Assembly (NCBI GenBank): GCA_025517565.1
Contig: JAOPKD010000001.1
Span: 1-64,000, forward strand
Length of the DNA: 64,000 nt
Origin: Halapricum hydrolyticum
Lineage (GTDB): Archaea; Halobacteriota; Halobacteria; Halobacteriales; Haloarculaceae
Direction: 5' to 3'
Part shown: in pieces, positions 36,105 to 42,728 of the stretch
Layout: each line of letters begins with the position of its first letter
How positions within the stretch are numbered: position 1 is the first letter of the stretch
Notes under the pieces: model-generated
Told to the model about the DNA's origin: nothing
What the model saw: only the letters and a program-made list of their open reading frames with translations
The model's database searches: none
Made by a program: the position numbers and the translations under genes

Positions 36105-36428
36105 GTGACGTTCGCGATCGAGGGCGAGACTGTCGTCGCCGAGTGCGACTGTGCCGGCTATCAGTATCACGACGGCTGGTGCGCCCACGTCGCGAGCCTC
36201 TGGTGGCGCTGGTCGACCGGCGAGATCGTCGTCTCGCACCTGGACACCGGGCGCGAGTACGAGCAACCCCCCGCGTGGCTGGAACTGGACGGACGCACCG
36301 ACTTCCACGCGCTGACCAGCGCTGAACTTGACGTCTATCTCACCTGCGAGCGGGCCGACGTCGGCGTTACGCACGACCTTCCGCGCGTAGCCCGCTGTCG
36401 CGATCGCTGCCGTCGCTGTGACCGTTGA
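36105..36428 (+). CDS. SWIM zinc-finger protein, probably 5'-truncated
   Basis: 107 codons from the GTG at 36105. Residues 13–34 contain CDCAGYQYHDGWCAHVASLWW, the CxCx(n)CxH SWIM motif expected to bind zinc and nucleic acid or protein. The same frame stays open upstream with plausible residues (RLVVLSDSQNTHRV) but no good start, and another frame nearby (WQPIDDVADQIGG) looks like its lost N-terminus. The gene may thus be a frameshifted remnant. SWIM proteins are frequent in haloarchaeal mobile regions. Confidence 0.5.
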   Translation: MTFAIEGETVVAECDCAGYQYHDGWCAHVASLWWRWSTGEIVVSHLDTGREYEQPPAWLELDGRTDFHALTSAELDVYLTCERADVGVTHDLPRVARCRDRCRRCDR

Positions 36429-36476
36429 CGCCGCCGGCACGATCCAGTCGAGGACCACCGACATCTTAGCCGTCAC
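36363..36476 (-). pseudogene. Fragment of a small membrane-type protein
   Basis: The GTG at 36476 overlaps the stop of the upstream frameshifted membrane gene. About 38 codons (MSVVLDWIVPAAS, then a TATAAIATAGYARKV stretch) look like the start of a hydrophobic element protein. Beyond that, the open frame runs through the SWIM gene on the other strand and no longer looks like real protein. Low confidence. Confidence 0.3.
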
Positions 36477-36762
36477 CCCCCGATGCCTTCGCGGTTTCGG
36501 CCAGCCCCGGCCCGAGCGTCGAGATGAGCCACAGCACGATCAGCGCGATCACGACCTTGTCGAGATTGTTGAGCACCCAGTCGACCCAGTCCGGCACGTC
36601 CGGCACGTCCGGTAGGTCGACCGGCTCGGTGCTGATCTTGTCCTGCTCGGCACCGTCACCAGACTGAACGTAGAGGTACAGGAGGGCCCCGCCGCGATCA
36701 GACCGACCACCAGGAAGAGGGTGGTCGTATCGACCGGGATTGGAAGACCAGCGTTGTTGCCC
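36466..36762 (-). pseudogene. Frameshifted two-helix membrane protein
   Basis: Frame 1 reads GLPIPVDTTTLFLVVGLIAAG. After a run of G/C at about 36684–36692 the continuation LLYLYVQSGDGAEQDKIS...DWVLNNLDKVVIALIVLWLISTLGPGLAET is in another frame and ends at the TAA at 36466–36468. Adding one base in the GGGGCC run would restore a single protein with two transmembrane helices and an acidic linker containing VPDVPDWVDWV. No start codon is obvious. Family unknown; a viral or plasmid membrane protein would fit the location. Confidence 0.5.
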
Positions 36763-36964
36763 TTTCTGCCTGCTTGAGGGGGTTGAGAAGACGAATCTGA
36801 GTCGCGGCCTCGAGCTCGGCGCGCTCGATGACGCGATCGGGGACGTCTTCGACGAACGCGACCGTCTTGAGTCGACGGTCGTCGTCGGGACAAAGATGCT
36901 CGCCCCACTGCTCGCGAGCAGCGTCGGCGGCGTCTTTGCTCCCGAACTCTACTGTTGGACTCAT
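36698..36964 (-). CDS. Hypothetical soluble protein
   Basis: 88 aa. The first ~55 residues (MSPTVEFGSKDAADAAREQW, then CPDDDRRLKTVAFVEDVPD) look like a genuine acidic haloarchaeal protein. The last ~25 residues (QSRSIRPPSSWWSV) look out of frame, so the original gene probably ended or continued differently. It lies upstream of the frameshifted membrane gene on the same strand. No family recognised. Confidence 0.5.
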   Translation of the reverse strand: MSPTVEFGSKDAADAAREQWGEHLCPDDDRRLKTVAFVEDVPDRVIERAELEAATQIRLLNPLKQAERATTLVFQSRSIRPPSSWWSV

Positions 36965-37093
36965 TACAGCAGACAGGACAGTCTACGCTCTTATCCGTCG
37001 GTCGCAGGTTCCCCAATCTCTGGGGGACTGACTGGCAGGCTGGCACCCCATCGTTTGGGACATATTAGTGGTGTAAGCCACTACATCGGCGTG

Positions 37094-37342
37094 ATGAGCC
37101 AGGCAGACGCTCAACGTCGCGTGCAGGCCGCAATGATCGACTCCGACGTGCTGAGTCCCGAAGGGTCGGCGTCCGTCCAGAACCGGGGCGGCACTGCCTA
37201 CGTCGCGATCCCGCGCCGGCTCGTCGAGCACTACGGGATCGAATCAGGGACGTCGCTCTCGCGAGCGTTCCATCCCGAGAGTAGCGCGCTGATCATCCCG
37301 CTGTCCGACGATGTCGACCTGTTCGAAGACAGTTCGAACTAG
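37094..37342 (+). CDS. AbrB/SpoVT-like DNA-binding protein
   Basis: 82 aa from the ATG at 37094. Residues 30–72 (VQNRGGTAYVAIPRRLVEHYGIESG, then SALIIPL) match the swapped-hairpin AbrB fold, in which two such chains form a DNA-binding dimer. Such proteins often act as antitoxins or as regulators of mobile regions. It stands 31 bp upstream of the DUF433/DUF5615 pair on the same strand and could belong to that unit. Confidence 0.7.
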   Translation: MSQADAQRRVQAAMIDSDVLSPEGSASVQNRGGTAYVAIPRRLVEHYGIESGTSLSRAFHPESSALIIPLSDDVDLFEDSSN

Positions 37343-37373
37343 TCCGCAGATTAAAATAGCACACAGACCAACT

Positions 37374-37670
37374 ATGAAACAGATGTCGCAACAGACCGCT
37401 CGTATCGCTCACGACCTACTTGATGAACCCCACATCAAGGGCCGTCGGATCCCTGTCCTCACGATCGTCGAGCGGGTCGAGGGGCGAGGGTTGGAGCCGA
37501 AGACCGTCGCCGATCGGCATGATCTTGACGTGGCGGAGGTGTACGCCGCGCTCCTGTACTACCACGAGCAACCCCGAGAGTTCGAGGAGCTGCGGCGCGA
37601 GCGGGACGAACTGATGGACGAAATCGAGGCCGACATCGATCGGCCTGAAGATGTATCGCCGCCAAACTGA
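37374..37670 (+). CDS. DUF433 antitoxin-like protein
   Basis: 98 aa from the ATG at 37374. The DUF433 core IKGRRIPVLTIVERVEGRGLEPKTVADRHDLDVAEVYAALLYY contains a VapB-like helix-turn-helix. The C-terminal charged helix (FEELRRERDELMDEIEADI) would contact the toxin. Its stop is two bases before the start of the DUF5615 gene, the usual order of this toxin–antitoxin type. Confidence 0.85.
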   Translation: MKQMSQQTARIAHDLLDEPHIKGRRIPVLTIVERVEGRGLEPKTVADRHDLDVAEVYAALLYYHEQPREFEELRRERDELMDEIEADIDRPEDVSPPN

Positions 37671-37672
37671 CC

Positions 37673-38020
37673 ATGCGCTGGGCCTTTTTCGTCGATTCAA
37701 ACCTGGAGGCACGAGTCGCTGAATTGCTCGAAAAAGAAGGGTATCGGGCAGAGCATTCCGATCGGACACTTGACCCAGATGCAGACGACGTCGACGACAT
37801 TCTCCCGTACGTCCGGCAAGAAGAACTCATCGTCATCACAGCCGACGTCAAGAACTTCGCCCGGTTCGATGAATCCCGGCACGAAGGCGTCTTCTTTCTC
37901 AACAACCAGCGCGAATCTGCCTACACGATCGCGAACGCTGTTCTTGACATCGTCGACGCCTACGGCACCCCGGACAATATGAGCGGGAAAAAAGAGAACC
38001 TCGACAAGTGGATTCGATAG
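37673..38020 (+). CDS. DUF5615 PIN-like toxin
   Basis: 115 aa. The PIN-like fold is seen from the first strand FFVDSN (an acidic residue at the active site), DADDVDDILPYVRQEELIVITADVKNF (second acidic set) and FLNNQRES. DUF5615 proteins are predicted ribonuclease toxins paired with DUF433 antitoxins, the arrangement found here. The gene appears intact. Repeat copy R1 starts at its stop codon. Confidence 0.85.
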   Translation: MRWAFFVDSNLEARVAELLEKEGYRAEHSDRTLDPDADDVDDILPYVRQEELIVITADVKNFARFDESRHEGVFFLNNQRESAYTIANAVLDIVDAYGTPDNMSGKKENLDKWIR

Positions 38021-38070
38021 CGTCCGGTTCTGTCCTCAGTCTCAGACGATTCCCTGATTGGTAGAGACAG
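38018..38070 (+). repeat. Dispersed repeat copy R1 (3' half only)
   Basis: AGCGTCCGGTTCTG...TGGTAGAGACAG matches the right half of the family defined by R3 and R4. It begins at the toxin stop codon. Confidence 0.8.
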
Positions 38071-38148
38071 AAGGGATGTTCTATGCTGCCGACGGATATG
38101 TGAAAATAGCCTACAGGATTCATAACAAATGGCTATGAAATAGTAAGT

Positions 38149-38289
38149 ATGGCCATACCTGGTGGTCCCGAAGTATTGGTGTTTCCGGCCTTCGTCCTGC
38201 TCGTAGTCGGCGCTTTTGTCGCAAAATTCCTCCTCAAGTGGATACGAGAAGGGTACGAAGAGGAAGTAACAGAGAATCGGCTAGAATAG
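38149..38289 (+). CDS. 46-residue membrane protein
   Basis: A complete short gene between repeats R1 and R2. After MAIPGGPEVL there is one strong transmembrane helix (VFPAFVLLVVGAFVAKFLLKW) and a charged tail (IREGYEEEVTENRLE). Single-span peptides of this type occur in haloarchaeal chromosomes and viruses. Function unknown. Confidence 0.6.
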   Translation: MAIPGGPEVLVFPAFVLLVVGAFVAKFLLKWIREGYEEEVTENRLE

Positions 38290-38343
38290 TTTCCTGCTGG
38301 GACAAGTGGATCTGCCTCGTATTATTTCACATGTGCGATCTAT

Positions 38344-38437
38344 CAGCCAGTCCTTCCAGAAGTTCGTGAAACGAAGATCGAAAACAGCGTCCGGTTTTGC
38401 GTCCAGTCTCGGACGATCTGCCGATTATTAGAGACAG
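38344..38437 (+). repeat. Dispersed repeat copy R2
   Basis: 94 bp from CAGCCAG to GAGACAG, aligning with R4 with one deleted base near the right end. It contains CGTCCG and CGGACG separated by 16 nt. Confidence 0.85.
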
Positions 38438-38524
38438 AGCATAACCTGAACATTATGAATCATATGATAGACCTGATATATCATGGGTGAAATCTACGTT
38501 ACTGGCATTCGATAACAAACTGCA

Positions 38525-39529
38525 ATGTATCAGCCAGACACATTTGCACCGCTGCAAGGAACGATAGATAATACCATCGATGATACGATTGCAGATGTAA
38601 TCGAATTCCTGCCAACGATAATCGCTGCCCTGGTCATTCTCCTCGTCGGATATATCATCGGTCGTATTTTGGGGAACCTCGTGACCCGGGTTATCCAGAA
38701 GATCGGTGTCGGGCGCTATGCTGAGGGGACAGCCATCGAAGAGGTTTCGGACGGTGATGGAATCGCACGCGGGTTGGGCCTGCTTGTATCCTACTACGTC
38801 TACTTCGTCGCGGTGTTCGCTGCGGTGAACGTCCTAGAGATATCGGAATTATCGGATCTCTTGCGTGATCTTGCAGGCTTCCTGCCAGTCATCCTTGGAG
38901 CAATTGTTATCCTGGTAATCGGGTTTGTCGTCGGCCGGATCATTGGTGATATTGTTTCGAAAATCGTCGGTTCGTTCGGGATTGCACCGTATCTCAGAGA
39001 GACTCCATTAGAACGGTTTTCTGACCAAAAGGGCGAATTCGGTCGGATCGTCGGCAAGCTAGTCACGTATTATATTTACTTGTTGACGCTGCTAACGGTC
39101 GCAGAAGTAATCGAAATCCCCGCACTCTCGGAGCTGTTGAACAGGTTCGCGGCGTACCTGCCGGCTCTGGCGGGTGGTTTGATCGTGCTGCTGGTCGGTA
39201 TCTGGCTCGCCGAACGGGTCAGTGATATCGTCCGTGAGAGTGGCGAAGGCCGACCCGTCGGCCTCGCTGCAACCGGTGTTAAAATTCTCATCTACTATCT
39301 CACAATCACAATTGTTCTGGGAACGATCGGGTTCCAAGTCACGGCACTGACGACGATGTTCACTGCCTTCGTCGTCGCATTCTTCGGTGCACTGGGGCTG
39401 GCACTCGCGATCGGCATCGGTATTGCTGTTGGACTCGGTGGCCAGGACTTCGTCGCCGAGAACATCGACGACTGGGCTAACTCCATTAGTGGGATTGGTG
39501 ACGGGGAGGAAGAATCAAGTAGCGACTGA
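38525..39529 (+). CDS. Membrane protein with three TM-helix repeats (mechanosensitive-channel-related)
   Basis: 334 aa. Three similar units carry LPTIIAALVILLVGYIIGRILG (~29–50), FLPVILGAIVILVIGFVVGRIIG (~118–140) and YLPALAGGLIVLLVGIWLAERV (~212–233), each followed by an amphipathic stretch such as TRVIQKIGVGRYAEG. This is the conserved TM-helix repeat found with or near MscS channels. The C-terminal GIGIAVGLGGQDFVAENIDDW resembles the MscS pore helix, but no MscS beta domain follows. Codon use is AT-richer than in most of the window. It is the only gene between repeats R2 and R3. Confidence 0.75.
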   Translation: MYQPDTFAPLQGTIDNTIDDTIADVIEFLPTIIAALVILLVGYIIGRILGNLVTRVIQKIGVGRYAEGTAIEEVSDGDGIARGLGLLVSYYVYFVAVFAAVNVLEISELSDLLRDLAGFLPVILGAIVILVIGFVVGRIIGDIVSKIVGSFGIAPYLRETPLERFSDQKGEFGRIVGKLVTYYIYLLTLLTVAEVIEIPALSELLNRFAAYLPALAGGLIVLLVGIWLAERVSDIVRESGEGRPVGLAATGVKILIYYLTITIVLGTIGFQVTALTTMFTAFVVAFFGALGLALAIGIGIAVGLGGQDFVAENIDDWANSISGIGDGEEESSSD

Positions 39530-39616
39530 CTCTCATCCACGACCGACGCCCCCCCCCTATGTAGCAATATCGTGACAGAAGTAGACTGGTTACAAACTGA
39601 CGTGATACAGCGTTCC

Positions 39617-39721
39617 TCTCAATCTAGCAGCCAGTTCTTCTCGGAGTGCGTGAAACGCAGATCGGAAACAGCGTCCGGTTCTGCGCCCAATCGCGGACGA
39701 TCTCTCAATTGGTAGAGACAG
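39617..39721 (+). repeat. Dispersed repeat copy R3
   Basis: 105 bp, identical to R4 at about 93 of 105 positions without gaps (hand alignment). A possible stem pairs CGTCCG (39672–39677) with CGGACG (39694–39699) across 16 nt. Follows the TM-repeat gene. Confidence 0.9.
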
Positions 39722-39730
39722 ACCGTGGAG

Positions 39731-40120
39731 TTAACATGAGTAGGTGAATGTGATACCTCCTGGTTCGACTATGATTTGAACGTCTTCTCCATCACGTGAA
39801 CAGATCTCGACGTCTTCGGGATCGTACTCGTGTCTCAGTTGTTCTCCGCCATTCAGTGAGACTATGAGATAGTCAACACGATTTTCGACACCTTGCGATT
39901 CATCAGCATGACCCGCATCCAACGAGTACGTGTGTTCGAGAAGCAGGGAGCCATCCGTCGCGTAGACAGCGACATCGAGAGAGATCTCGTGATCAGTACT
40001 GTTCGTCGGAATGATTTCGACGGTCGTTCCTTCTCCACTTCGTGCTCCGCCGATACTCAGACACCCAGACATGAGAACACTACTCCCGAGAGCGGTGGAA
40101 AGGAGGGCCCGCCGTTTCAT
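39731..40120 (-). CDS. Small secreted lipoprotein
   Basis: 129 aa from the ATG at 40120. The signal peptide MKRRALLSTALGSSVLMSGC ends in the lipobox LMSGC, so Cys20 should be lipidated. The mature part is rich in beta strands (TTVEIIPTNSTDHEISLDVAVY...). Extracellular, anchored to the membrane. Related short lipoproteins are common in haloarchaea with no known role. It is the only gene between repeats R3 and R4. Confidence 0.75.
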   Translation of the reverse strand: MKRRALLSTALGSSVLMSGCLSIGGARSGEGTTVEIIPTNSTDHEISLDVAVYATDGSLLLEHTYSLDAGHADESQGVENRVDYLIVSLNGGEQLRHEYDPEDVEICSRDGEDVQIIVEPGGITFTYSC

Positions 40121-40177
40121 GGGTAGAAAATGTGTCCAGATCGTCAAATGTCTTTTCACTGTCTGATAGAGATGCAT

Positions 40178-40282
40178 TCTCAATCTAGCAGCCAGTTCTT
40201 CCAGAAGTTCGTGAAACGAAGATCAGAAACAGTGTCCGGTTCTGCGCCCAGACTCGGACGATCGCTCAATTGGTAGAAACAG
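40178..40282 (+). repeat. Dispersed repeat copy R4
   Basis: 105 bp, closest to R3. Core GTCCG...CGGACGAT and right end AATTGGTAGAAACAG. It lies 57 bp upstream of the lipoprotein start. Confidence 0.9.
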
Positions 40283-40338
40283 GGGAAGTAGGTACCACAG
40301 CAAGGGGGGAAGTCGCTGGTGGCGACACGTAACTCATG

Positions 40339-40581
40339 TTATTGATCCACTGATTGCCCGTGGCTATCTGTGGGTATCTCTTTGAGACATCGTCCGATGG
40401 CGCTACTCAGGGCCATAATCGCTTCGTGGTGTTTCTGTTTCGTTTCGTGAATGCTTGATGGACATGTCTCAAGTTCGTTGTATGCAGTAAGCCTATCAAC
40501 TGGCATGGTCTCGTTCTCGATCAAATATCCCGTGACTTCCGCGAGCAGAGCGTGAGTGTGGATATACTCTTTTTTACGCAT
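40339..40581 (-). CDS. UPF0058 family protein
   Basis: 80 aa. Starts MRKKEYIHTHALLAEVTGYLIE and continues to PSSIHETKQKHHEAIMALSSAIG, the pattern of the haloarchaeal UPF0058 family. All-helical, cytoplasmic, function unknown. It is the only gene between repeats R4 and R5. Confidence 0.8.
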   Translation of the reverse strand: MRKKEYIHTHALLAEVTGYLIENETMPVDRLTAYNELETCPSSIHETKQKHHEAIMALSSAIGRCLKEIPTDSHGQSVDQ

Positions 40582-40839
40582 AATTGTGTCTCAGTCAATT
40601 GGGATGTTTGGCTGTCCACGGTGATTCTCCTGTTTGAATGGAGGGGGAGAGACATTTATTGGGCGTCGGTAGAGTTGTCAGGGGGATGTTGGTGGAGAGT
40701 CCGAAACTGAACACCCAGTTCAATACTCGATACCAGAGGTCAATTGTATTTGGTATGGTAAACCAATCCAATTAACACAGTCTAGTTGATACCTTCGCCT
40801 CATAATCGAACTGGTGTTCCCTAAATGTGCAGATGTGAT

Positions 40840-40918
40840 CTGTCACCAGTTCTTCTCGGAGTTGATGAAACAAAGATCGGAAACAGCGTCCGGTTCTCCG
40901 CCCAGACTCGGACAGATC
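40840..40918 (+). repeat. Dispersed repeat copy R5 (right end diverged)
   Basis: Matches the family from CACCAGTTCTTCTCGGAG to GACTCGGACAGATC; the terminal AATTGGTAGAGACAG part is absent. It lies 91 bp before the integrase remnant. Confidence 0.75.
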
Positions 40919-41008
40919 CGGCCTGATCACGCTGGGGATTCCCTTCGAATCGCCCCGATCACTCTCTCATTTGGGACCTTTTTGTCCGGTTAGGGTAACA
41001 TTCCGGAC

Positions 41009-41411
41009 GTGAACCTCGACGACTACCCCGACCAGGACGGAAAGAAGGTGTGACTCTCCCAGGACGAAGTTGACCAGCTCCTCGACGCGACCGACGACGC
41101 GATCACTGACGTCGCGTTTCGGCTGGCCGTCCGCTGTGGACTTCGCAGTGAGGAAGTCATCGGCGTTGCTCCGAACGACGTCGTCGACACTGACGCTGGC
41201 ATGATGCTCCGGATCTGGAACGGCGCGAAGACTGGTGAGCATCGCGAGACACCGATCCCCGAAGCGCTCGCGAACACGATCACCACGATCGCCGACGTGC
41301 GCGACGAGCCCGACGATTATCAAGAAACACTACGACCAGGCGACGGCCCTGGAGCGGATGCGACGCCGTCGACAGCAGTACATCGACCACCTGGAGACCG
41401 ACCGTGAGTGA
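41009..41411 (+). pseudogene. Broken tyrosine recombinase (integrase)
   Basis: Starts GTG and reads VNLDDYPDQDGKKV, then a TGA at 41051–41053 where relatives have Trp (KVWLSQDEVD). The frame continues LSQDEVDQLLDATDD to CGLRSEEVIGV, which contains the catalytic Arg, and AKTGEHRETPIP, with the Lys region. After DEPDD a frame change leads to KKHYDQATALERMRRRRQQ, the C-terminal end of such integrases. The segment with the HxxR box is deleted. The protein cannot be active. Confidence 0.85.
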
Positions 41412-41520
41412 CGAGAGAGACCAGACCCCAACGACCGAGAATCGCACTACTGAACGGCCGGAAATCGTCAGTCGGCGCAAGCCGGGCGACCTCATCGTTT
41501 TGCGCCGAACAAGTCCGTGA
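41404..41520 (+). CDS. Short ORF overlapping the integrase remnant
   Basis: 38 codons from the GTG at 41404, overlapping the last integrase codons. It reads VSDERDQTPTTENRTTERPE and ends KPGDLIVLRRTSP. Position and composition are compatible with a small element protein, but the evidence is weak. It contains the 13/14 match to the tRNA-Pro 3' end. Confidence 0.35.
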   Translation: MSDERDQTPTTENRTTERPEIVSRRKPGDLIVLRRTSP

Positions 41521-41555
41521 GCGATAGCTATTGTACGACACCAACGTAACCAGTG

Positions 41556-42293
41556 TCACACCGTTTCGGGCAACCACCCGCCGTCGACCTCGACGTTCTG
41601 CCCGGAGATGTACCCGCTGTCGGGATCCAGGAAGAACAGCATCGCTTGCGCGAGGTCGTCGGTGGTGGCCCAGCGACCGCGCGGAGCCTCGGCGGGGAAC
41701 TCGTCGGAGTTCTCGACGACGTACGGCGAGACGGCGTTGACGGTGATGCCGTCGTCTTGCGTGTCGGCGGCGAGCATCCGCGTGAACATCAGAACGCCGC
41801 TTTTCGCCACGAAATACGGAAAGTTCTTGGTGTTGACCAGCCCCTTCTCGCTGGAGGCGTAGCCGACGTTGACGATCCGGCCGTACCCCTGCTCGCGCAT
41901 CGGCCCCAGCGCGGCCTTCGAGCAGAGGTACGTCCCGTTGATGTTCGTCTCCAGCACGGTGTTCCAGGTCGAGAAGTCGATGTCTTCCCAGTGTTGGGGG
42001 GCGAACGTGCCAACGTTGTTGACGAGGATATCGACCGTCCCGAGGTCGGCCTCGACCCGCTCGAACATCCCGGCCACGTCCTCGGGCTCAGTGATGTCCC
42101 CCTGAACAACCGTCGTCTGCACCCCGGCTTTCCCTGCCCGGTCGGCGACCTCGCTTGCAGCGTCGTCGCTCGTCCGGTAGTGGACGGCCACGTCCGCACC
42201 ACGTTCAGCCAGTGCGAGCAGGAGTCCGCGACCGACACCCTTCGCGCTGCCGGTGACGAGCGCTGTCTGTCCGGAGAGATCTGGTTCTATCAT
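41556..42293 (-). CDS. Short-chain dehydrogenase/reductase (FabG-like)
   Basis: 245 aa. NAD(P) motif TGSAKGVGRGL near residue 15, NNVG at ~92, catalytic Tyr and Lys in YFVAK, and the C-terminal YISGQNVEVDGGW. Classical SDR with full catalytic set, probably a 3-oxoacyl reductase or a dehydrogenase of small alcohols. It marks the return to ordinary chromosomal genes next to a DUF35–thiolase pair, which could use acyl-CoA substrates. Confidence 0.9.
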   Translation of the reverse strand: MIEPDLSGQTALVTGSAKGVGRGLLLALAERGADVAVHYRTSDDAASEVADRAGKAGVQTTVVQGDITEPEDVAGMFERVEADLGTVDILVNNVGTFAPQHWEDIDFSTWNTVLETNINGTYLCSKAALGPMREQGYGRIVNVGYASSEKGLVNTKNFPYFVAKSGVLMFTRMLAADTQDDGITVNAVSPYVVENSDEFPAEAPRGRWATTDDLAQAMLFFLDPDSGYISGQNVEVDGGWLPETV

Positions 42294-42341
42294 ACCCCCC
42301 GTTCGACCGCGTGGATAAAAAGCGCGTGCTCGATGACCTGC

Positions 42342-42728
42342 CTATGCCAGATCGAACGTGACCAGCGGTCGCTCGGTCGTCTCGGATTCGCCCAGTCCGA
42401 CCTCGACCGCTGATCCGACCTCGACGTCCTCGGCGTCGGCCTTGACGCGGCCCGTCAGCCGCACGTTGTCGAATTGGGCGATGCCGAGCACGAACGGCAC
42501 GTCGTCCTTGAAGTCAGGCGTCGGGACGTACGTGACGTTGTAGCTCAGCAACTCGCCGGAGAGGGGAATCTCGACCTCTTCGAGATCACTTGCACCGCAC
42601 TCGGGACAGACCCGGCGCGGCGGCATCGACTGGTGACCCTCCGGGCATTCGAGCGCGTACGGGTTGCCATTTTCGATCGCTTCGAGCGCCTGATCGTAGC
42701 CGTCGTTCTGGATTTCGTCGTCGCTCAT
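42342..42728 (-). CDS. DUF35 Zn-ribbon/OB-fold protein
   Basis: 128 aa. The N-terminal zinc ribbon is CPEGHQSMPPRRVCPECG (a Cys pattern with CPEC), followed by an OB fold from residue 50 (GELLSYNVTYVPT...). DUF35 proteins bind CoA and work with thiolases or HMG-CoA synthase as substrate-channelling partners. The start overlaps the thiolase stop by four bases. Confidence 0.9.
   Translation of the reverse strand: MSDDEIQNDGYDQALEAIENGNPYALECPEGHQSMPPRRVCPECGASDLEEVEIPLSGELLSYNVTYVPTPDFKDDVPFVLGIAQFDNVRLTGRVKADAEDVEVGSAVEVGLGESETTERPLVTFDLA

Larger units (their letters stand above)
35780..41520. mobile_element. Decayed integrated element at tRNA-Pro(UGG)
   Basis: The block starts at a tRNA 3' end and finishes at a broken tyrosine recombinase gene. 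It holds short orphan genes, several frameshifted fragments, a toxin–antitoxin pair and a repeat family; base composition in 38.0–41.0 kb is visibly AT-richer than its surroundings. A possible right attachment copy is 41482–41495, matching 13 of 14 bases of the tRNA end at 35767–35780, but it also lies in a short ORF. Gaps without recognised genes are 35780–36104 and 40582–41008, the latter holding only a repeat copy. Boundaries are inferred. Confidence 0.55.

Noticed and set aside
38018..40918. CRISPR array
   Set aside because: Repeats are about 100 bp and intervals of 270 to 1,180 bp contain genes, unlike CRISPR repeats of 25–40 bp with short spacers.
38018..40918. Classical integron attC array
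   Set aside because: No attC core-site sequence, no integron-type integrase and no typical attC fold were seen; only the one-gene-per-interval layout is alike.
41482..41495. 13/14 match to the tRNA-Pro(UGG) 3' end as a definite attachment site
   Set aside because: Too short and inside a plausible codon context (KPGDLIV); kept only as a weak candidate.
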